Assembly (NCBI GenBank): GCA_037893245.1
Contig: JBAIAA010000605.1
Span: 2,050,501 to 2,114,500 of the forward strand
Source: Crossaster papposus
Lineage: Eukaryota; Echinodermata; Asteroidea; Velatida; Solasteridae
Direction of reading: 5' to 3'
DNA length: 64,000 nt
Below the pieces are notes generated by a model. The model did no database searches. It had not been told where the DNA came from and saw nothing but the letters and a program-made list of their open reading frames with translations. The position numbers and the translations under genes are program-made. Numbering within the stretch: position 1 is the first letter of the stretch; each line of letters starts with the position of its first letter. Shown here piece after piece: positions 58,854-64,000 of the stretch.

Positions 58854-59954
58854 ATGAGGGAATTCCAACTAGTGAGAAACTTTGTTTGTTCAACGTGTGG
58901 TAAAGCTTTTCCTCGGCAAAGTAAGCTACTGAGACACAAGAGGGTTCACACTGGTGAAAAACCATTTGTTTGTGTGGCCTGCGGTAAATCTTATACTCAG
59001 CGAAGTAATCTACTCCAACATGAGAGAACTCACACCGGTGAGAAACCATTTATTTGTGCAACGTGTGGTAAATCCTTTACTCGGCAAGATAATCTACTGA
59101 GACACAAGAGGGTTCACACTGGTGAGAAACCATTTGTTTGTGTGACCTGCGATAAAGCCTTTACTCAGCAAAGTAGTCTACTCCAACATGAGAGAATACA
59201 CAGTGGTGAGAAACCATTTGTTTGTGCAACGTGTGGTAAAGCTTTTGCTTGTCGAATAACTCTACTGATACACAACAGGATTCACACTGGTGATAAACCA
59301 TTTGATTGTGTGACCTGTGGCAAAGCCTTTGCTCGGCAAAGTAATTTACTCCAACATGAGAGGATTCACACTGGTGAGAAACCATTTGTTTGTTCAACTT
59401 GTGGTAAGGCCTTCTCTCATCAAAGTAGTCTACGCAAACATGACAGAATTCACACTGGTAATTATAGGAAACTATTCGTTTGTGTGACCTGTGGTAAAAC
59501 CTTTACTACGCAAAGTGGTCTACAAACTCATGAGAGGATTCACACTGGTGAGAAACCATTCGTTTGTGTGACCTGTGGTAAAACCTTTACTCAGCAAAGT
59601 GGTCTACAAAAGCATGAGAGGATTCACACTGGTGAGAAACCATTTGATTGTGTGACCTGTGGCAAAGCCTTTGCTCGGCAAAGTAATTTACTTCAACATG
59701 AGAGGATTCACACTGGTGAGAAACCATTTGTTTGTGCAACCTGTGGTAAAGCCTTTACTCACCGCAAAAGTCTGTATCAACATGAGAGGATTCACACCGG
59801 TGAGAAACCATTTGTTTGTACAACCTGTGGCAAAGCCTTTACTCACCCAAGTTGTCTGCATCGACATAAGAGGCTTCACACATGTCAGTTTGTGCAACCT
59901 GACAGAATGTCAGAATTCACACTGGTAATTATAAGAAACCATTCGTTTGTGTGA
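58854..59954 (+). CDS. poly-C2H2 zinc-finger protein B2
   Basis: A 366-codon frame with twelve intact C2H2 fingers, the partner of B1 (32268). The one protein difference is Leu for Pro in the irregular linker after finger 7 (HTGNYRKL), outside the zinc ligands and base-contact positions. The tail LVIIRNHSFV is out of finger phase, and two decayed fingers follow to about 60068. B1 and B2 are recent duplicates or two alleles placed in tandem; their near-identity therefore says nothing about constraint. It is expected to bind DNA in the nucleus. Confidence 0.85.
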   Translation: MREFQLVRNFVCSTCGKAFPRQSKLLRHKRVHTGEKPFVCVACGKSYTQRSNLLQHERTHTGEKPFICATCGKSFTRQDNLLRHKRVHTGEKPFVCVTCDKAFTQQSSLLQHERIHSGEKPFVCATCGKAFACRITLLIHNRIHTGDKPFDCVTCGKAFARQSNLLQHERIHTGEKPFVCSTCGKAFSHQSSLRKHDRIHTGNYRKLFVCVTCGKTFTTQSGLQTHERIHTGEKPFVCVTCGKTFTQQSGLQKHERIHTGEKPFDCVTCGKAFARQSNLLQHERIHTGEKPFVCATCGKAFTHRKSLYQHERIHTGEKPFVCTTCGKAFTHPSCLHRHKRLHTCQFVQPDRMSEFTLVIIRNHSFV

Positions 59955-60139
59955 CCTGTAGTAAAGCCTTTGCTCAGCAAAGTGGTCTATAAATCTATGA
60001 GAGGATTCACACTGGTGAGAAACCATTCGTGTGTGTACCCTGTGGTAAAGCCAGTTGTCTACAAAACAAAGATGGACACAATGTTGTTTACAAATCAAGA
60101 CAAATAACCATTTTGGGGGTGTTTATATTTTTGTTCAGT
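59955..60139 (+). pseudogene. relic fingers and foldback end fragment after B2
   Basis: Copy of 33369-33553: two decayed fingers to about 60068, then the end fragment of the 4.7-kb foldback family (60069-60139). Confidence 0.78.
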
Positions 60140-61023
60140 GTACATAATTAACTTACCTCTGTTGCAAAACACACACGCGTAATGTCCTCTTATAGTATAT
60201 AGCCAACTACCTGCATAGTCCATGGAAAATAAGTTTTGACCTCACACAAATTGCAATCGAATATTTTTCACCACAGTGCACTTCTATAAGGTCCCTAGAA
60301 TGACATAATAAAAATCTCAAAAATCCAAGTGGTGGAAATATGATATGAATAATTTGCATAAATCGTTAATCCCTGCTGCGTAAAATATTTATTCCTATAT
60401 TTGGGTATATTTATTATTATAATTTTTTGGGGGTCATAGCCAGCCATGTTTCTCCGAGGAACATGGCTGGCTATGACCCCAAAACTGGATAAGCCAATAT
60501 TAGTCGTAACCAAGATTTCCAAGCTCTCATGCAACTATGACTACATGATGCTCTTGGTCTGGTGACTGGTGCCATGAAATAAAGTGTAAGGTTTTGTGGG
60601 TTTTTTGTCTTCATCTTCTCAAACTATTTCTTATGGGGCTTTTTGCCTCCCCCGCATTATGAGACAGGTGCTTTTGCAACCTAACACCTGCTGTTAAGTG
60701 TCCCACTAAAGATTAAAACATTTAGTTAAACATTAACCATATTGTATATTTGGTCCAGCTAGATATGTCGTAAAAGAGCATTATGAAGGTTTTTACTGAA
60801 ATTACATGTATGTTTACATTTGTGTGTTTTCAACAGTCTCCAGATGCAACACTGACGGTGGAGTCCTGTCTAGAATCAGGAGATTTTGACTCGATCAAGG
60901 AGAGACTGGAGGGGTAGCATCCAACACCGGTCATGACGAAGCGGATGGTTGCTGATTTTTTGACAATACACGTAGGCCTATAAGACCTAAATAGACCGTC
61001 AATATAGAATCACTCCAGAAAAA
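60140..61023 (+). promoter_or_regulatory. upstream region of gene A3, with hairpin and leader
   Basis: Near-identical to 33554-34437. The hairpin is at 60429-60481, the splice-acceptor-like TTTTCAACAG at about 60827-60836, then the leader and a second AG before the start codon. Confidence 0.5.
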
Positions 61024-62265
61024 ATGGAAACAAAACAACCTGAGCCATTTTATCACAAGAGGATTAACAAAGCAGAGGAAGCACTTGCATGTGCAACCTG
61101 TGGTAAAGGATTAGCTGAGCAATGTGGTCTACGCAAACATGAGAAACTCGACACTGATGAGCAACCATTCGTTTGTGCAACGTGTGGTAAAGCCTTTGCT
61201 CGGCAAGATAATCTGCCTCAATATGAGAGGATTCACACGAGTGAGAAACCATTCGTTTGTGCAACGTGCGGTAAAACCTTTACTCAGCAAAGTGGTCTAC
61301 AAAACCATAAGAAGGTTCACACTTGTGAGAAACCATTCGTTTGTGAAACCTGTGGTAAAACCTTTACTCAGCAAAGTGGTCTGCGTCGACATGAGAGGAT
61401 TCACACTGGTGAGAAAGAATTTGTTTGTGCGATCTGCGGTAAAGCCTTTACTTACCGCATAGGTCTGCATCTGCATGAGCGGGTTCATACTGGTGAGAAA
61501 CCATTCGTGTGTGTAACCTGTGGTAAAGCCTTTACTCAGCAAAGTGGTCTACAAACCCATGAGAGGGTTCACACTGGTGAGAAACCATTTGTTTGTGAAA
61601 CATGTGGTAAAGCTTTTACTCATCGAAGTACTCTACTCAACCATAATATGATTCACACTCGTGAAATACCATTCGTTTGCGGAACCTGCGGTAAAGCCTT
61701 TACTAGACAACATTTACTACTCAAACATAATATTGTTCACACTGGTGAGAAACCATTCATGTGTGCAACCTGTGGTAAAGCTTTTACTCATCGAAGTACT
61801 CTACTCGAACATAAAATGATTCACACTGGTGAGAAACCATTCGTTTGTGCGACCTGCGGTAAAGCCTTTACTCAACGCAAAAGTTTGCATCAGCATGAAA
61901 GGGGTCACACGGGTGAGAAACCATTCCTTTGTGTGGCCTGTGGTAAAGTTTTTACTCATCGAAGTACTCTACTCGACCATAATAGGATTCACACTGGTGA
62001 GAAACCATTCGTTTGTGTGACATGTGATAAAGCTTTTACTCACCGCAAAGGTCTGCATCAGCATGAAAAAATCCACACTGGTGAGAAACCATTCCTTTGT
62101 GTGGCCTGTGGTAAAGTTTTTACTCATCGAAGTACTCTACTCGACCATAATAGGATTCACACTGGTGAGAAACCATTCGTTTGTGCAACCTGCGGCAAAG
62201 CCTTTACTCGGCCAGGCCGTCTGCGTTCACATAAAAGGTTGCACACTGTGCAGTCTGTGGTGTAA
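61024..62265 (+). CDS. poly-C2H2 zinc-finger protein A3
   Basis: A 413-codon frame with fourteen finger units, units 1-2 degenerate. It is identical to A2 (34438) except for Met in place of Arg between the two zinc-binding histidines of unit 9 (HKMIH for HKRIH), a position that should not change base contacts. The start METKQPEPFYHKRINK and end HTVQSVV are kept. It follows B2 just as A2 follows B1, and a palindromic element and the LINE follow it in the same order. Predicted nuclear DNA-binding protein with no visible effector domain. Confidence 0.9.
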   Translation: METKQPEPFYHKRINKAEEALACATCGKGLAEQCGLRKHEKLDTDEQPFVCATCGKAFARQDNLPQYERIHTSEKPFVCATCGKTFTQQSGLQNHKKVHTCEKPFVCETCGKTFTQQSGLRRHERIHTGEKEFVCAICGKAFTYRIGLHLHERVHTGEKPFVCVTCGKAFTQQSGLQTHERVHTGEKPFVCETCGKAFTHRSTLLNHNMIHTREIPFVCGTCGKAFTRQHLLLKHNIVHTGEKPFMCATCGKAFTHRSTLLEHKMIHTGEKPFVCATCGKAFTQRKSLHQHERGHTGEKPFLCVACGKVFTHRSTLLDHNRIHTGEKPFVCVTCDKAFTHRKGLHQHEKIHTGEKPFLCVACGKVFTHRSTLLDHNRIHTGEKPFVCATCGKAFTRPGRLRSHKRLHTVQSVV

Positions 62266-62324
62266 AGGCTTTTACTTCATAACGGTATTCCCTAACAGAA
62301 CAATGATAGGGTTCAGTCTTTCTA

Positions 62325-63308
62325 GGTCGATTGCAAAACTATTACGGACGGATACGTAAATGACCTACAGAACTACGTATCCTCCCAAAATCACTGTAAT
62401 GAATAATTATTGGCTATCGGTACCGGTAGCGTATCCGAGTATGCAATTGGTCGGTGATGGTCCTGCTTTTTAGTAGGAGCGCTTGGCAATTACCATAATA
62501 ATGAGAGGCACACGTAATTACTGACAAAAGAAATAAAGATAGAGAGGTCCCCAAGTCTCGCTAGCTCCCTGAACATTTCCATAATAATACTCTTGTGATA
62601 GTGTATGGAAGGATAACTTCATCATTGTTATCCCTGGAAATGGTTTTCACCGCGTCTATTCCTTTTAATCTTTTACAAGCCAGATGTGATTGAGTATCGC
62701 CAAGTACAGTAAACTTTGACTGTCATACAGACAAAGTTTACTGTACTTGGCGATCATAATGAAGCACGATATGTGGCAGAGAAAACCCCCCCTCTTTTGT
62801 GTTGACCATTGTGTTCCCGGAATCTCAGGAATTCCTTTTAGGTTTCAAGGGGGGATGGGTTAGGTTACAACTGTGTTGAGTGCGTATAAAGGATAAGAGG
62901 GGGGTACCCCTCTGCCATATATCGTGCTGGGTATATTGGCGATACTCAATCACATCTGGCTTGTAAAAGATTAAAAGGAATAGACGCGGTGAAAACCATT
63001 TCCAGGGATAACAATGATGAAGTTATCCTTCCATACACTATCACAAGAGTATTATTATGGAAATTTTCAGGGAGCTAGCGAGACTTGGGGACCTCTCTAT
63101 CTTTATTTCTTTTGTCAGTAATTACGTGTGCCTCTCATTATTATGGTAATTGCCAAGCGCTCCTACTAAAAAGCAGGACTATCACCGACCAATTGCATAC
63201 TCGGATACGCTACCGATAGCCAATAATTATTCATTACAGTGATTTTGGGAGGATACGTAGTTCTGTAGGTCATTTACGTATCCGTCCGTAATAGTTTTGC
63301 AATCGCCC
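62325..63308. mobile_element. 984-bp palindromic element, copy 2
   Basis: Same ends, arms and TTCTA duplication as 35739-36722, and essentially identical, so it was copied with the block. Confidence 0.88.
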
Positions 63309-63313
63309 TTCTA

Positions 63314-64000
63314 AGAGGCACCCACCATAGAGTTATCTTCTATGTAATAAACTATCGTCCGGTCGCATTAACCTATCAACGAAGTTCCCACTCTTCGCTG
63401 ATGACACGCTCATTTACAAACCCATCCAGTCACCAGATGGCGAGCGCGTACGTGTACTACAGGCAAACCTCACTGAACTTGGTCGATGGAGTGAAGCAAA
63501 TGGCATGCACTTCGACACAAAAAAGACTAAGGCACTTCATTTGACGCGAGCTAAGAAACCTATGGTTTATCCAACTTACATTATCAGTGGCACTCCCGTC
63601 AGCATCACTTCAACAAACAAGTACCTGGGTGGGACTATCAACAACACACTGACCTGGTCTGATCACACCAATAGTTATAGCGTTGTTTCCAAAGCCAACA
63701 GAACTCTGGGATTCATATGGCAAGTAGCAGGTGGAGCTTCGACTCTAGCCCATTCATCCCTGTAAAAATCCTTGGTCCTTCCAGTTATCGAATATGGTTT
63801 GCCTGTCTGGTCCCCTAACACTGCTGCGGACAAATCCAAATTGGAAAGAGTCCAGAGGCGGGCCAGTAGGATGTACTTGAAGGTAGTCATGGGCACCGTA
63901 ACGTACGAGAGACTTCGAGCCCTGAACTAGATGTCTCTTGAGAGCAGGCGGACAAAGCAGTCCATGGGTAGCATTTGTCACAAAATGTCTTTTTGAAATT
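63314..64000 (+). mobile_element. LINE 3' fragment, copy 3, cut by window end
   Basis: Matches 36728-37410 almost exactly. One short insertion (TGGGTA) near 63965 is not in copy 2. The window ends about 25 bases before the site where copy 2 carries Ty3/gypsy element 3. Confidence 0.88.

Overview
This is a repeat-dense eukaryotic window. I see no bacterial-style operons, rRNA, tRNA genes or CRISPR. AT-rich intergenic DNA, many ACATGTACATG-type stretches, tandem C2H2 zinc-finger genes, Ty3/gypsy elements, non-LTR retrotransposon remains and several palindromic MITEs suggest a marine invertebrate such as an echinoderm, amphioxus or mollusc. The sequence alone does not settle the clade.

Layout. 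At 1-2409 lies the gag-side part of a minus-strand Ty3/gypsy element. A mariner-type foldback follows at 2427-3011, then a 4.7-kb foldback element at 3087-7784 with a ~1-kb loop. At 8.0-9.2 kb is a broken THAP-domain gene, possibly carried between short terminal inverted repeats. From 9.2 to 12.4 kb there are small MITEs and a probable solo LTR.

From 12.4 kb on the window consists of tandem duplications. Block A (12.4-17.6 kb) holds a poly-C2H2 zinc-finger gene (A1) and a 3' LINE fragment. It is repeated, with several percent divergence, at 33.5-44.2 kb, and a third time from 60.1 kb to the window end. Between A blocks lies spacer X (17.6-33.5 and 44.2-60.1 kb). X contains a second LINE fragment, a GTCCCCC-ended DNA element with a Ty3/gypsy element inside it, two minisatellites, a 1.27-kb foldback, a MITE and a second zinc-finger gene (B). 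The segments 17.6-37.4 and 44.2-64.0 kb are nearly identical, so a ~26.6-kb unit was duplicated recently or was duplicated falsely in the assembly. A third Ty3/gypsy element (37442-42651) sits inside the LINE of the middle A block, and the window stops about 25 bases before the matching site in the third block.

The credible host coding genes are the five zinc-finger ORFs (A1, B1, A2, B2, A3). Each encodes 12-14 fingers with HTGEKP linkers and is expected to be a nuclear DNA-binding protein. A2, A3, B1 and B2 are open over their finger arrays. A1 is frameshifted in its last finger, and the B genes have relic fingers on both sides. The rest is mobile DNA, much of it nested, so the order of insertions can be read.
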